Of a stretch of 64,000 bases of DNA, positions 26,020 to 33,971 are shown in pieces. Position 1 is the stretch's first letter. Every line of letters begins with the position of its first letter. Under the pieces are notes generated by a model. The model made no database searches and was not told the DNA's origin. It worked only from the letters and a program-made list of their open reading frames with translations. This stretch comes from Roseateles_B sp041912595 (GTDB lineage Bacteria; Pseudomonadota; Gammaproteobacteria; Burkholderiales; Burkholderiaceae_C): positions 79,016 through 143,015 of the forward strand of contig JAYRMR010000003.1 in assembly GCA_041912595.1 (NCBI GenBank), read 5' to 3'. The translations under genes were made by a program, and so were the position numbers.

Positions 26020-26985
26020 GTGCCCCCGCCCGTCAAGCGCCAGCCGGCCGGCCCCCGCGGGGCGGCGGCCGAGGCGCCGCACAGCGCGGCGCGCCGGGCC
26101 AGCGCCCAGGCCTCCGAGCTCTTCCTCGAGACGCTGTGGCTGGAGGACGGCCTGTCCGCCGCCACGCGCCAAGCCTATGGGCGTGACCTGGCCCTGCTGG
26201 CCGACTGGCTCGATGCCGAGCTCTCGCGCAGCCTCGACGACGCCAGCCAGGCGGACCTGCAGGCCTACATCAGTGCCCGCCACGAGGGCAGCAAGCCCAG
26301 CAGCGCCAACCGGCGCCTGAGCTGCTTCAAGCGCTACTACCGCTGGGCCTTGCGCGAGGCGCGGCTGAGGCAAGACCCGACCCTGCAGCTGCTGCCCTCG
26401 CACCGCCTGCAGCGCAGCATCAAGACGCTCACGCAGGCGCAGGTCGAGGCCCTGCTGCAGGCGCCGGACGTGGACGAGACCTTCGGCCTGCGGGACCGCG
26501 CCATGCTGGAGCTGATGTACGCCAGCGGCCTGCGGGTGAGCGAGCTGGTCGAGCTCAAGACGATCCACGTCGGCCTCAAGGAAACCGCGATGCGGGTCAT
26601 GGGCAAGGGCAGCAAGGAGCGGCTCCTGCCCTTCGGCGAGGAGGCGCGGGACTGGCTCGTGCGCTATCTGCGGGATGCGCGTCCGCAGCTCGCGGCCGGC
26701 CAGCAGCCCGAGGCGCTGTTCCTGAACCGCTACGGCGAAGCGCTGAGCCGGCAGATGTTCTGGCGCCTCGTCAAGAAGTACGCCGTGCAGGCAGGCATCC
26801 GGCAGAGCATCTCGCCGCACACCCTGCGCCATGCCTTCGCGACGCACCTGCTGAACCACGGGGCCGACCTGCGCGCCGTGCAGCTGCTGCTGGGGCATGC
26901 GGACCTCTCGACCACGCAGATCTACACGCACGTGGCGCGCGAGCGCCTCAAGGCCCTGCACGCCCAGCACCACCCGCGCGGCTGA
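26020..26985 (+). CDS. xerD: Site-specific tyrosine recombinase XerD
   Basis: With XerC resolves chromosome dimers at dif. The 321-residue protein has an N-terminal SAM-like core-binding domain (about 30-120) and a catalytic domain with Arg in ASGLRVSELVEL, His and Arg in HTLRHAFATHLLNHGADLR, His in LLGHADLSTTQ and the nucleophile Tyr in IYTHV. The end ERLKALHAQHHPRG is characteristic of XerD rather than XerC or phage integrases. The start is GTG at 26020, nine bases after the Bug gene. No att sites or phage genes are nearby, so this is the housekeeping enzyme. A 10-bp tandem duplication (GCTGAGGGCG at 26981-27000) spans its stop codon. Confidence 0.95.
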   Translation: MPPPVKRQPAGPRGAAAEAPHSAARRASAQASELFLETLWLEDGLSAATRQAYGRDLALLADWLDAELSRSLDDASQADLQAYISARHEGSKPSSANRRLSCFKRYYRWALREARLRQDPTLQLLPSHRLQRSIKTLTQAQVEALLQAPDVDETFGLRDRAMLELMYASGLRVSELVELKTIHVGLKETAMRVMGKGSKERLLPFGEEARDWLVRYLRDARPQLAAGQQPEALFLNRYGEALSRQMFWRLVKKYAVQAGIRQSISPHTLRHAFATHLLNHGADLRAVQLLLGHADLSTTQIYTHVARERLKALHAQHHPRG

Positions 26986-27010
26986 GGGCGGCTGAGGGCG
27001 GCAGGCGCCT

Positions 27011-27026
27011 GGGTCAGGTCTTGCCC
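27011..27026 (-). repeat. Intergenic copy of the GCAAGACCTG motif
   Basis: On the minus strand this reads GGGCAAGACCTGACCC. It lies in the short gap between the convergent xerD and Lrp/AsnC genes. The same core recurs at nine other places in the window, in genes and between genes. Confidence 0.7.
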
Positions 27027-27042
27027 ACGGTCCGAAGACCGG

Positions 27043-27513
27043 TCATCGAACCGGCAGCGGGGAGGGCGGCTTGATCTCTTCCAGGCAGATCATCGAGCGC
27101 ACATCGGCCACGCCCGGCAGCTGCATGAGCTTGTCCGTGAGGAACTGCGAGAGCGACTTGAGATCGCCGGCGACGACCTTCAGCAGGTAGTCGCAGTCCC
27201 CCGAGACCGTGTGGCATTCAAGAATCTCCGGGAAGGCCTTGAGCAGCGCCTCGATGTCCCGCACGCGGACGAAGGCCTGCGCCTCGATGTTGAGGCTCAC
27301 GAAGGCCGTCACGCCGAGGCCCAGGGACTGTGGCTCCACGTCGGCCCGGTAGCCGCGCAGCACGCCACGCTCCTCGAGCGCGCGGACGCGGCGGAAGCAC
27401 TGCGGCGCGGAGAGCTGCACGCGGGCCGCGAGGTCCACGTTGGCGATGCGCCCCTCGCGCTGAAGGATCTCCACGATGCGGCTGTCGAGGGTGTCGAGCG
27501 GGGTGTTGGGCAT
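27043..27513 (-). CDS. Lrp/AsnC-family transcriptional regulator
   Basis: DNA-binding regulator of amino-acid metabolism, 156 residues. An N-terminal helix-turn-helix (LDTLDSRIVEILQREGRIANVDLAARVQLS, APQCFRRVRALEERGVLRGY) is followed by a RAM/AsnC ligand-binding domain with FPEILECHTVSGDCDYLLKV, the effector-pocket signature. The ATG at 27513 fits the family; upstream in-frame codons add unrelated residues. Its target is unknown. It is divergent from the MarC-family gene, so the 122-base gap at 27514-27635 may contain shared control sequences. Confidence 0.93.
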   Translation of the reverse strand: MPNTPLDTLDSRIVEILQREGRIANVDLAARVQLSAPQCFRRVRALEERGVLRGYRADVEPQSLGLGVTAFVSLNIEAQAFVRVRDIEALLKAFPEILECHTVSGDCDYLLKVVAGDLKSLSQFLTDKLMQLPGVADVRSMICLEEIKPPSPLPVR

Positions 27514-27635
27514 GGGAGCGCGGCAGGAGGTGGGGCGTGCGCCCGGATGATCGCAGCCCGCTTCCCGTGAGGATGGCACGTGAGCTAGTGGTTAACCCGG
27601 AGATTGGCGCGGAATCTCGCCGACAATACCGCCCC

Positions 27636-28238
27636 ATGGACCACAGCTTTCTCTCCGCCCTGATCCTGCTCCTGCTGGTGCTGGATCCGCTGGGCAGCCT
27701 TCCCATCTTCATTCCCATCATGCGCGGCGTGCCCAAGGAGCGGCGCGTCAAGGTGGCCCTGCGCGAGGTCAGCATCGCCTTCCTCGTGCTCATCGCCTTC
27801 ATGTTCCTGGGCGACGGCTTCCTGCGTGTGATGCACTTGTCCGAGCGCTCGCTGGAGGTGGCCGGTGGCGTGATCCTGCTCATCATCGCCATGCGGATGA
27901 TCTTCGGCAGCTCGGGCGAGTCGGCCTATGGCCTGGAGCCCGGCCGCGAGCCGCTGATCTTCCCGCTGGCCGTGCCGCTGCTGGCCGGTCCGTCCGCCAT
28001 GGCCACGGTGCTGCTGCTGGCCTCGCGCCAGCCGGACCGCATCCTGGAGTGGGTCGGCGCCCTGACCGCCGCCATGCTGATCTCGGGTCTCACCCTGATC
28101 CTCGCGGACCGCATCCGCAAGCTGCTGGGCGATTCCGTGGTCTCGGCCATCGAGAAGCTCATGGGCCTGGTGCTGACGGCCATTGCGGTGGAAATGGTGC
28201 TGGCGGGGCTGAAGCGCTACTTCATCGGCGGGCTGTGA
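27636..28238 (+). CDS. MarC-family integral membrane protein
   Basis: Multi-pass inner-membrane protein of the MarC/UPF0056 family, 200 residues with six hydrophobic segments. The opening LVLDPLGSLPIFIPIMRGVP, the segment EVAGGVILLIIAMRMIFG and FPLAVPLLAGPSAMATVLLLASR are family hallmarks. Function is unclear; despite the name, a link to antibiotic resistance is not established. The hexamer GACAAT ends eight bases before the ATG and no Shine-Dalgarno is visible, so translation may be leaderless. Confidence 0.9.
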   Translation: MDHSFLSALILLLLVLDPLGSLPIFIPIMRGVPKERRVKVALREVSIAFLVLIAFMFLGDGFLRVMHLSERSLEVAGGVILLIIAMRMIFGSSGESAYGLEPGREPLIFPLAVPLLAGPSAMATVLLLASRQPDRILEWVGALTAAMLISGLTLILADRIRKLLGDSVVSAIEKLMGLVLTAIAVEMVLAGLKRYFIGGL

Positions 28239-28444
28239 CAGCCGCTTGACGGTGTCGCCGCAGGCCACCGTGGCGGGTGGTTTGACGGCGGTGACGAAGG
28301 CCTCTCGATCCGCCGGCTTGCTGTGGGCGACGCTTAGCGGGCCTCGTGGCAAACGTCATGGCATGACGGGATCGGAGGGACGGCCATCGCCGTGAGGGCG
28401 CGCCAGCTGAGCCCTGGCCGGCTGCGCTCGTGCAGGCGGGCTCG
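28239..28444. other. 206-base gap with a 15-bp palindrome
   Basis: Lies between the MarC gene (plus) and the end of the subtilisin-associated small gene (minus). The only structure seen is CGTCATG-G-CATGACG at 28354-28368, a perfect odd-centred palindrome. No convincing gene or terminator. Confidence 0.4.
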
Positions 28445-28750
28445 TCAGCGAGCGGCGACCGGCAGGGGGCCTCGGCTGGAGGCGCGGTGGGCGAACTGGA
28501 CGCCCGGCATGGACTGGAGCTGGCGAAGGGGCTCGTCGATGCCGACGGATGCTTCCACCTCGATGGTGTAGATCGTGGCCATCGCGGGGTTGTCATTGCC
28601 CGGGAACACGACATTGGCACGTGCCCGCTGCGCCCGATGGGACGCCACAAGGTCCTCGCAGAACTTCGTGAAGACGCGATGCCAGAGGCTCTGAGACTTG
28701 ACCGGAGAGCCGCTTTCAAGGACCTTGACAGTGATGGTCTCTTGCTGCAT
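28445..28750 (-). CDS. Small protein encoded downstream of the S8 peptidase; possible propeptide/I9-like inhibitor
   Basis: Unknown protein of 101 residues, no signal peptide, no membrane segment. It starts 33 bases after the subtilisin stop codon on the same strand, so the two are probably co-transcribed. The C-terminal half (IYTIEVEASVGIDEPL, then QLQSMPGVQFAHR) follows the strand-helix-strand pattern of subtilisin propeptides and I9 inhibitors, in which a final LPGVxxVE strand docks on the enzyme. The N-terminal half (TITVKVLESGSPVKSQSLWH) could supply the other strands. This is pattern reading, not a database match. If right, it would be a separately encoded inhibitor or folding helper. 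The Shine-Dalgarno is weak. Confidence 0.55.
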   Translation of the reverse strand: MQQETITVKVLESGSPVKSQSLWHRVFTKFCEDLVASHRAQRARANVVFPGNDNPAMATIYTIEVEASVGIDEPLRQLQSMPGVQFAHRASSRGPLPVAAR

Positions 28751-28783
28751 AGGCCGTGGACTGGGAATCGGACGATTGTACTG

Positions 28784-29974
28784 CTAGGCGTTTGAAAGGA
28801 CGAAGGGCCCCTTCCAATGCACGCAGCCGTAGCCCAGATCATCGGTCTTTCCCGTCTGGCCGGGGCATCGCTCGATGGGGATGTTGTCACGAATCGTGGC
28901 AGCGGGTGAGGCGCCCGGATGCTGTGCCGCGACCCGCGCGACCATGGCGGTCACGAAGGGCGTGGCCATCGAGGTGCCGGAGCAGGGGGCGTAGCCCGAC
29001 TTCTTCTTGAAGAGCGAGCTGGCCTTTGTCGGCACGGTGGACCAGATGTCCACGCCGGGCGCGACCAGCGTGAGATGGGGGCCGGCGTTGCTGAAGTCGG
29101 CCCGAAGCCCCTTGTTGTCGATGGCCCCCACCGCCAGCACGCCCTCCAGTTTGGCCGGGTAGTTGGGATAGTCGCCATCGTCACCGTCATTGCCGGACGC
29201 GGCGATCACCAGCGCGCCGCTGTCGAGGCCCTGCTGGATGATCAGCTCTTCCGCGGGGTCGTGGTCGGGGCCCCCGAGGCTCAGATTGACGATCTTCGCC
29301 CGCTCGAGCGCTGCGCCCAGGGCGCGGTAGTAGTCCGTGGCGCTGTACTTGACGCCCATGCCCTTGAACACATGCAGCCGCGCATTGCAGGCACCCTTCA
29401 TGCCGCCAGGCGGCTGGCCGGTGGCGGCGATGATGCCGCACACATGGGTGCCATGCCCTTGGACGTCGTCCTCGGATTCGTCCTGGCAGAAGTTGACGTA
29501 GTCGTCGATGGCGTTCACGAGATCCGGATGCGCGCGATCGACGCCGGTGTCGACGACGGCGATGGCGATGCCCGAGGCGTCCACCGCATCGGCGTCCGCG
29601 GCCACGTACTGCATGCCCCAATGCAGCATGCTCGATGACTGGGTGCCCATGTCCGCACCGGGAGAGCGCACCAGCACGCTCCGGGGTGGCGCGACGAAGA
29701 CGGTGGCCGCGCTCATGTCGTCGGTGAGCGTTTCGAGGACATCGCGCGTCTGCGCCTCGCCCAGCGTCTTGACCGTGTAGACCTTGGGCAGCACGAGCGA
29801 GGCAGCCTGGGCCTTGCGGCCGGCCTGGAAGACGGGCTCGGCCCGACCTTCGTCCAGGAATGCCTGCAGCGCAGGTCCTATCGCCTCCACGGCCGCCACG
29901 CTCCGGCCCGATCGAGGCCGGGGCGGCATCAGGACCACCACTTCATGACTCCACCTGGATGCCGGCTGTTCCAT
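28784..29974 (-). CDS. S8 (subtilisin-like) serine peptidase without signal peptide
   Basis: Subtilase of 396 residues. The catalytic triad is intact: Asp142 in VVDTGVD, His174 in GHGTHV and Ser335 in SGTSMATP, with the oxyanion-hole Asn262 in AASGND. Residues 1 to about 115 form an extra N-terminal region ending TVFVAPPRSVLV, which could be a built-in propeptide. No signal peptide is visible at the chosen ATG 29974 (GGGAG site upstream), so the enzyme is predicted to stay inside the cell or leave by another route. It is followed by a 101-residue gene on the same strand. The substrate is unknown. The pair sits between MarC and TRAP genes with no other link. Confidence 0.9.
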   Translation of the reverse strand: MEQPASRWSHEVVVLMPPRPRSGRSVAAVEAIGPALQAFLDEGRAEPVFQAGRKAQAASLVLPKVYTVKTLGEAQTRDVLETLTDDMSAATVFVAPPRSVLVRSPGADMGTQSSSMLHWGMQYVAADADAVDASGIAIAVVDTGVDRAHPDLVNAIDDYVNFCQDESEDDVQGHGTHVCGIIAATGQPPGGMKGACNARLHVFKGMGVKYSATDYYRALGAALERAKIVNLSLGGPDHDPAEELIIQQGLDSGALVIAASGNDGDDGDYPNYPAKLEGVLAVGAIDNKGLRADFSNAGPHLTLVAPGVDIWSTVPTKASSLFKKKSGYAPCSGTSMATPFVTAMVARVAAQHPGASPAATIRDNIPIERCPGQTGKTDDLGYGCVHWKGPFVLSNA

Positions 29975-30109
29975 GACGTTCTCCCATTTTGGGGCGCATG
30001 TTGCCTGGGTCATCGGGTCTTGTGAAGCGCAGCATCCGTCCCCGGGTCCCCAGGGCTGCGGATGATCCCGCAGAGCCTCCCGCGAGCCCGCGGGGCCGGC
30101 GGTTCGAGC

Positions 30110-30147
30110 AAAAAGAAGGGCCGGACGGAGAGGTCTCCGGCCGGCCC
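30110..30147 (-). terminator. Intrinsic terminator of the TRAP transporter operon
   Basis: On the minus strand GGGCCGG-C-CGGAG pairs with CTCCG-T-CCGGCCC (one mismatch, four-base loop), followed by TTCTTTTT. It lies 23 bases beyond the dctM stop codon. Confidence 0.85.
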
Positions 30148-30170
30148 GAGGGTCTGGAGGGGCGCCTCGA

Positions 30171-31757
30171 CTACTTCTTGGCGTCCTGCTGCAGGGCCCG
30201 CAGCACCGCGTCGTTCGGGTCCTCGGCCGCACCACTGCCGGCCGATGCCGGCGCGCTGGCCGCCTCCGGCGCGAAGAGCTTGCTGGCATCGTCGGCGCTC
30301 ATGCCGTCCTTGCCCTTGTCGCCCTCCTTGCCGGTGTCCATGCCTTGCAGCAGTTGCGTGGCCTGGTCCATGTCGACGGGCTTCTCCTTGTCCAGGAAGG
30401 CCGTCACGGTGACCGGGAAGAAGATCACGATGGCCACGAGGATGAGCTGCATGAACACCCAGGGAATGGAGCCCATGTAGATGTCGCTGGACTCGACCTT
30501 CCTCGGCAGCGATCCCTGCTTGAAGAGGGTGTCGGAGATGCCGCGCAGGTAGAAGAGTGCGAAGCCGAAGGGCGGGTGCATGAAGCTGGTCTGCATGTTC
30601 ACGCAGAGCATCACGCCGAACCAGACGAGGTCGATGCCCATCTTGTCGGCCACCGGGCCCAGCAGCGGCAGGATGATGAAGGCGATCTCGAAGAAGTCGA
30701 GGAAGAAGGCCAGGAAGAAGATGAAGACGTTCACCACCACCAGGAAGCCGACCTGGCCGCCGGGGAGGGTGGACAGCATGTGCTCGATCCAGTGGCCGCC
30801 CTCGACGCCCTGGAACACCAGCGAGAAGGTGCGCGAGCCGATCAGGATGAACACCACCATCGCGGTGATGCGCATGGTGCCCATCATGGTGCCCTTGACG
30901 AGCGGCCAGTTCAGGCGGCCGTGCAGGGCGGCCAGCACGAAGGCACCCACCGCGCCCATGGCGCCGGCTTCCGTCGGGGTGCAGATGGCGGTGTCGATGC
31001 CGGGCAGGCCGCCCATCGAGCCGAGCACCGCGAAGATCAGCACGGCCGAGGGGATGATGCCGCGCAGGCACTTGCGCCACAGGGCCCAGCCCTGCAGCGT
31101 GCGGGCTTCCTTGGGCACGCCGGGCACATGCTCCGGCTTGATGCGGGACAGCGCGAAGGTGTAGAGCGCGAAGATCAGCACCTGGATGATCGACGGGCCC
31201 CAGGCGCCCTTGTACATGTCGCCCACGGGCCGGCCGAGCTGGTCCGCCAGCACGACGAGCACGAGCGAGGGCGGCACCAGCTGCGTGATCGTGCCCGAGG
31301 CCGCGAGCACGCCGGTGGCATAGCGCATGTTGTAGCCGTAGCGCATCATCACGGGCAGCGAGATCATGGCCATCGCGATCACCTGGCCGGCCACGGTGCC
31401 GGTGATGGCGCCGAGGATGAAGCCCACGATGATCACCGAGTAGCCGAGGCCGCCTCGCACGGGGCCGAAGAGCTGACCCATGGAGTCGAGCATGTCCTCG
31501 GCGAGGCCGCACTTCTCGAGCAGCGCGCCCATCAGCGTGAAGAAGGGGATGGCCAGCAGCAGGTCGTTGCTGAGGATGCCGAAGACGTTCTGCGGCAGCG
31601 CCGCCATGAACTCCGGCGGGAACCAGCCCTGGCTGATGGCGAAGAGACCGCAGCCGAGGCCCAGCGCGGCGAGCGAGAACGCCACCGGGAAGCCGATCAG
31701 CATGATGACGATCAGCCCCGCGAACATCAGGGGCGGGAATTGCTCCATGCTGATCAT
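30171..31757 (-). CDS. TRAP transporter large permease (DctM family)
   Basis: Main membrane subunit of a TRAP-type secondary transporter for organic acids, 528 residues, longer than the usual 425-450. It contains the DctM core with SNDLLLAIPFFTLMGALLEKCGLAEDM near the N terminus, ITGTVAGQVIAMAMI, LVPPSLVLVVLADQLG and FMHPPFGFALFYLRG. About 70 extra residues at the C terminus (from KPVDMDQATQLLQGMD) are hydrophilic and Asp/Ala-rich. The form resembles TRAP permeases annotated for mannitol or chloroaromatic compounds, but the substrate is unknown. Its ATG overlaps the dctQ stop as ATGA. No DctP receptor gene is adjacent, so the receptor must be elsewhere. Confidence 0.93.
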   Translation of the reverse strand: MISMEQFPPLMFAGLIVIMLIGFPVAFSLAALGLGCGLFAISQGWFPPEFMAALPQNVFGILSNDLLLAIPFFTLMGALLEKCGLAEDMLDSMGQLFGPVRGGLGYSVIIVGFILGAITGTVAGQVIAMAMISLPVMMRYGYNMRYATGVLAASGTITQLVPPSLVLVVLADQLGRPVGDMYKGAWGPSIIQVLIFALYTFALSRIKPEHVPGVPKEARTLQGWALWRKCLRGIIPSAVLIFAVLGSMGGLPGIDTAICTPTEAGAMGAVGAFVLAALHGRLNWPLVKGTMMGTMRITAMVVFILIGSRTFSLVFQGVEGGHWIEHMLSTLPGGQVGFLVVVNVFIFFLAFFLDFFEIAFIILPLLGPVADKMGIDLVWFGVMLCVNMQTSFMHPPFGFALFYLRGISDTLFKQGSLPRKVESSDIYMGSIPWVFMQLILVAIVIFFPVTVTAFLDKEKPVDMDQATQLLQGMDTGKEGDKGKDGMSADDASKLFAPEAASAPASAGSGAAEDPNDAVLRALQQDAKK

Positions 31758-32362
31758 TGCAGGGGCCTCTCGTAGTGGGTGTCCATGTTGTAGCGGTGGC
31801 TGAGCCAGCCGATGCGCTTGATGATCTCGGCCACGCCCTGCAGCCACACGAGCGCGAAGCCCAGGGGGAGCATCAGCACGGCGGGCCAGCGGATCAGGCC
31901 GCCGGCATTGCTGGAGACCTCACCGCTGATGAGCAGCTTGTGGACATAGGGCAGGAAGCCCAGGGCGGCGATGGTGTCGTCCGGGCGCATGCCGGTCGTG
32001 AGCTTGCCCACGAAGAGCCCCCACGACAGCCAGGCCATGTAGCCGATCACCGGCAGCAGGAAGACGGTGAGGCCGAAGAGGTCGACCAGCACCTTGGCCT
32101 TGCCGCTCAGGCGGCTGTAGATCAGGTCGACCCGCACGTGCTCGTTGATGCGCAGGACCTGCGCGGCGCCCAGCATCACGCAGGCGGCGAACAGATACCA
32201 CTGGATCTCGAGAAAGGCGTTCGAGCTGTAGTCGAAGGCGTAGCGGACGACGGCATTGGCCGCGCTGATGAGGCAGGACAGCAGCACGCCCCACTCGGCA
32301 AGCGTGCCGAAGCGGTCGTTGAGTCTGTCGATGGCCTCCGCAAAGGCAATCAAGGCGTTCAT
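31754..32362 (-). CDS. TRAP transporter small permease (DctQ family)
   Basis: Small membrane subunit that pairs with the DctM protein, 202 residues with four membrane segments (about 20-40, 55-75, 92-115 and 150-175). NAVVRYAFDYSSNAFLEIQWYLFAACVMLGAAQVLRINEHVRVDLIYSRLS is the conserved DctQ region, including the E-x-QWYLF motif. It overlaps dctM by four bases and heads the operon. A perfect 18-bp palindrome 77 bases upstream may be its operator. Confidence 0.92.
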   Translation of the reverse strand: MNALIAFAEAIDRLNDRFGTLAEWGVLLSCLISAANAVVRYAFDYSSNAFLEIQWYLFAACVMLGAAQVLRINEHVRVDLIYSRLSGKAKVLVDLFGLTVFLLPVIGYMAWLSWGLFVGKLTTGMRPDDTIAALGFLPYVHKLLISGEVSSNAGGLIRWPAVLMLPLGFALVWLQGVAEIIKRIGWLSHRYNMDTHYERPLQ

Positions 32363-32438
32363 GGGCAGTTCCTGGGCAAAGGGCGAGGGCGGTGGGCCCT
32401 GCCGGCTTGCCCGGACTGTATCGATTGCCCGCTGAACG

Positions 32439-32456
32439 CTGCCTGAATTCAGGCAG
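32439..32456. promoter_or_regulatory. Perfect 18-bp palindrome upstream of the TRAP operon
   Basis: CTGCCTGAATTCAGGCAG, identical on both strands, lies between the TIGR01244 gene and dctQ, ending 77 bases before the dctQ ATG. No T-run follows, so an operator for the TRAP genes is more likely than a terminator. The binding protein is unknown. Confidence 0.5.
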
Positions 32457-32499
32457 GGATGAGGGAAAGCCCCGAGGGGGTCTTCCTCCGGCGGAGGGA

Positions 32500-32841
32500 T
32501 CAGCCTTGCGTCGCGGCGACGAAGAGCTTGGTGCAGCGGGCACCCGAGCGGCAGAACGCGAGCACGGGGCCAGGCAGGGTGGCGAGCAGTTCGCGGAAGG
32601 CCGCGATCTCTTCGGGGGACTGGAAGCCGCCCTGCACCGGCAGGTGGGCGTATTGCAGGCCGGCGGCGGCCGCAGCGGCGGCCATGCTGGCGCTGCTGGG
32701 CTGGGTGGGGCCGCCTTCGCCGTCCGGGCGGTTGTTGATCACGCTGCGGAAGCCCGCGGCGGCGGCATCGGCCATGGCCGCCGGTTCCAGCTGAGGGGCA
32801 ACGGCGAAGTCGGGCGTCAGGGGATTGAGCGGCAGGGTCAT
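32500..32841 (-). CDS. TIGR01244 family (DUF442) phosphatase/sulfurtransferase-like protein
   Basis: Small cytosolic protein of 113 residues with the fold of dual-specificity phosphatases. ISxxAxAGFRSVINNRPDGEG is seen as AAAAGFRSVINNRPDGEG near residue 35, and the active-site loop FCRSGARC (Cys-x5-Arg type) lies near residue 97. It starts with MTLPLNPLTPDFAVAPQL as in the family. Similar domains are fused to beta-lactamase-like hydrolases involved in sulfide metabolism; the free-standing form has no settled role. It lies on the same strand as rpsU and yqeY, 78 bases after yqeY. Confidence 0.85.
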   Translation of the reverse strand: MTLPLNPLTPDFAVAPQLEPAAMADAAAAGFRSVINNRPDGEGGPTQPSSASMAAAAAAAGLQYAHLPVQGGFQSPEEIAAFRELLATLPGPVLAFCRSGARCTKLFVAATQG

Positions 32842-32919
32842 GGCTGTGCTTTCGTGAGGGGGACGGCGGCCGGGCCGGCCCAGGCCATCAGGCGATGGCG
32901 CCGGGCGGCGCTCGGCGCA

Positions 32920-33366
32920 TCAGGGGGCGAGCGCCTTCTTGACGGCGGCGGAGACCAGGCCCATGTCGGCCTTGCCGGCGAGCTGCGTCTTGACGGCGCC
33001 CATCACCTTGCCCATGTCGCCCGGGCCCTTGGCGCCGAGCTCGGCCACGATGGCGTTCACGGCGGCCTGGATCTCGGCTTCGCTCAGGCGTGCCGGCAGA
33101 TAGGCCTCGAGCACCACGACCTCGGCGGCTTCCTTGTCGGCCAGATCCTGGCGCGCCGCGGCCGTGTACTGCGAGATGGCGTCCTTGCGCTGCTTGATGA
33201 GCTTGTCGACGATGCCCACCAGCATCACGTCGTCCACGTCCACGCGCTCGTCCACTTCCTTCTGCTTGACGGCGGCCAGCAGCATGCGGATGGTCGAGAG
33301 CTTCTCGGCTTCCTTGGCGCGCATGGCGGCCTTCATGTCTTCGGTGATGCGTTCTTTGAGGGTCAT
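32920..33366 (-). CDS. yqeY: GatB/YqeY domain protein
   Basis: Protein of 148 residues made entirely of the YqeY domain, an all-helical fold also found at the end of the amidotransferase subunit GatB. Visible are LKERITEDMKAAMRAKEAEKLSTIRMLLAAVKQKEVD at the start and GAKGPGDMGKVMGAVKTQLAGKADMGLVSAAVKKAL at the end. A tRNA-related role is suggested for the family but not proven. It follows rpsU on the same strand, a pairing found in many bacteria, although a terminator-like hairpin lies between them. Confidence 0.94.
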   Translation of the reverse strand: MTLKERITEDMKAAMRAKEAEKLSTIRMLLAAVKQKEVDERVDVDDVMLVGIVDKLIKQRKDAISQYTAAARQDLADKEAAEVVVLEAYLPARLSEAEIQAAVNAIVAELGAKGPGDMGKVMGAVKTQLAGKADMGLVSAAVKKALAP

Positions 33367-33454
33367 GATGGGGACTCGTGGAAAGGGGCGGGCTGTGGGC
33401 GGGAGACGCTCGGAAGGATCGTAGCGATGCCGCGAAAAAGCCGTGCCGGAATGG

Positions 33455-33487
33455 AAAAAGCCCGCGACAGCGTCCTGCGCGGGCTTT
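33455..33487 (-). terminator. Terminator/attenuator between rpsU and yqeY
   Basis: On the minus strand AAAGCCCGCG pairs with CGCGGGCTTT around an 11-base loop, followed by TTTCC (a run of five T overlapping the stem end). It lies 65 bases after the rpsU stop and would end most rpsU transcripts, with some read-through into yqeY possible. Confidence 0.8.
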
Positions 33488-33551
33488 GTTGAAGAGGCCG
33501 GAGCCCCTTCAGCAGCGTATGGACGCCTGACGGCGCCAGAAAACGAGAAGC

Positions 33552-33764
33552 TCAGTACAGCTTCTTGGGCAGCTGCATGCTGCGCACGCGCTTGTAGTGA
33601 CGCTTGACGGCGGCAGCCTTCTTGCGCTTGCGCTCGGCAGTGGGCTTTTCGTAGAACTCACGAGCACGCAGCTCGGTGAGCAGGCCCAGCTTTTCGATGG
33701 TGCGCTTGAAGCGGCGCAGGGCCACGTCGAACGGCTCGTTTTCTTTGACGCGAATGGTGGTCAT
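33552..33764 (-). CDS. rpsU: 30S ribosomal protein S21
   Basis: Small basic ribosomal protein of the 30S platform, involved in mRNA start-site pairing. The 70 residues match the family throughout: [54 protein letters not shown] in sequence order, with a Lys/Arg-rich tail. A perfect TATAAT box lies 137 bases upstream. The gene is not next to dnaG and rpoD, which follow it in many bacteria. Confidence 0.97.
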
Positions 33765-33900
33765 GAAGCAATGGTTCCTTCAAGGTGCGCTCGGTGTTCG
33801 CCTGAACTGCCCCGACCAGGATTGGCCAGTAGCGTTCTGAAGCGGAAGTATCCGGAGTCCGCTTCCGAATCGACGCGCGGGTTTGCTAGCAAAGACAGGG

Positions 33901-33906
33901 ATTATA
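33901..33906 (-). promoter_or_regulatory. -10 box of the rpsU promoter
   Basis: Perfect TATAAT on the minus strand, about 137 bases upstream of the rpsU ATG, in an AT-rich patch between rpsU and the flavoprotein gene. The -35 region is poor (TGGCAG-like). The resulting leader would be about 130 nt. Confidence 0.6.
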
Positions 33907-33971
33907 GCCACAGATTTTGCTGGCTGCCACTATTGCCGTATCCGGCCGCATTTCGGCCGCATTTTCGCGGC

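Noticed and set aside
26020..26985. Integrase of a mobile element
   Set aside because: Sequence and C-terminal tail are those of XerD; no att sites, phage genes or tRNA junction nearby.
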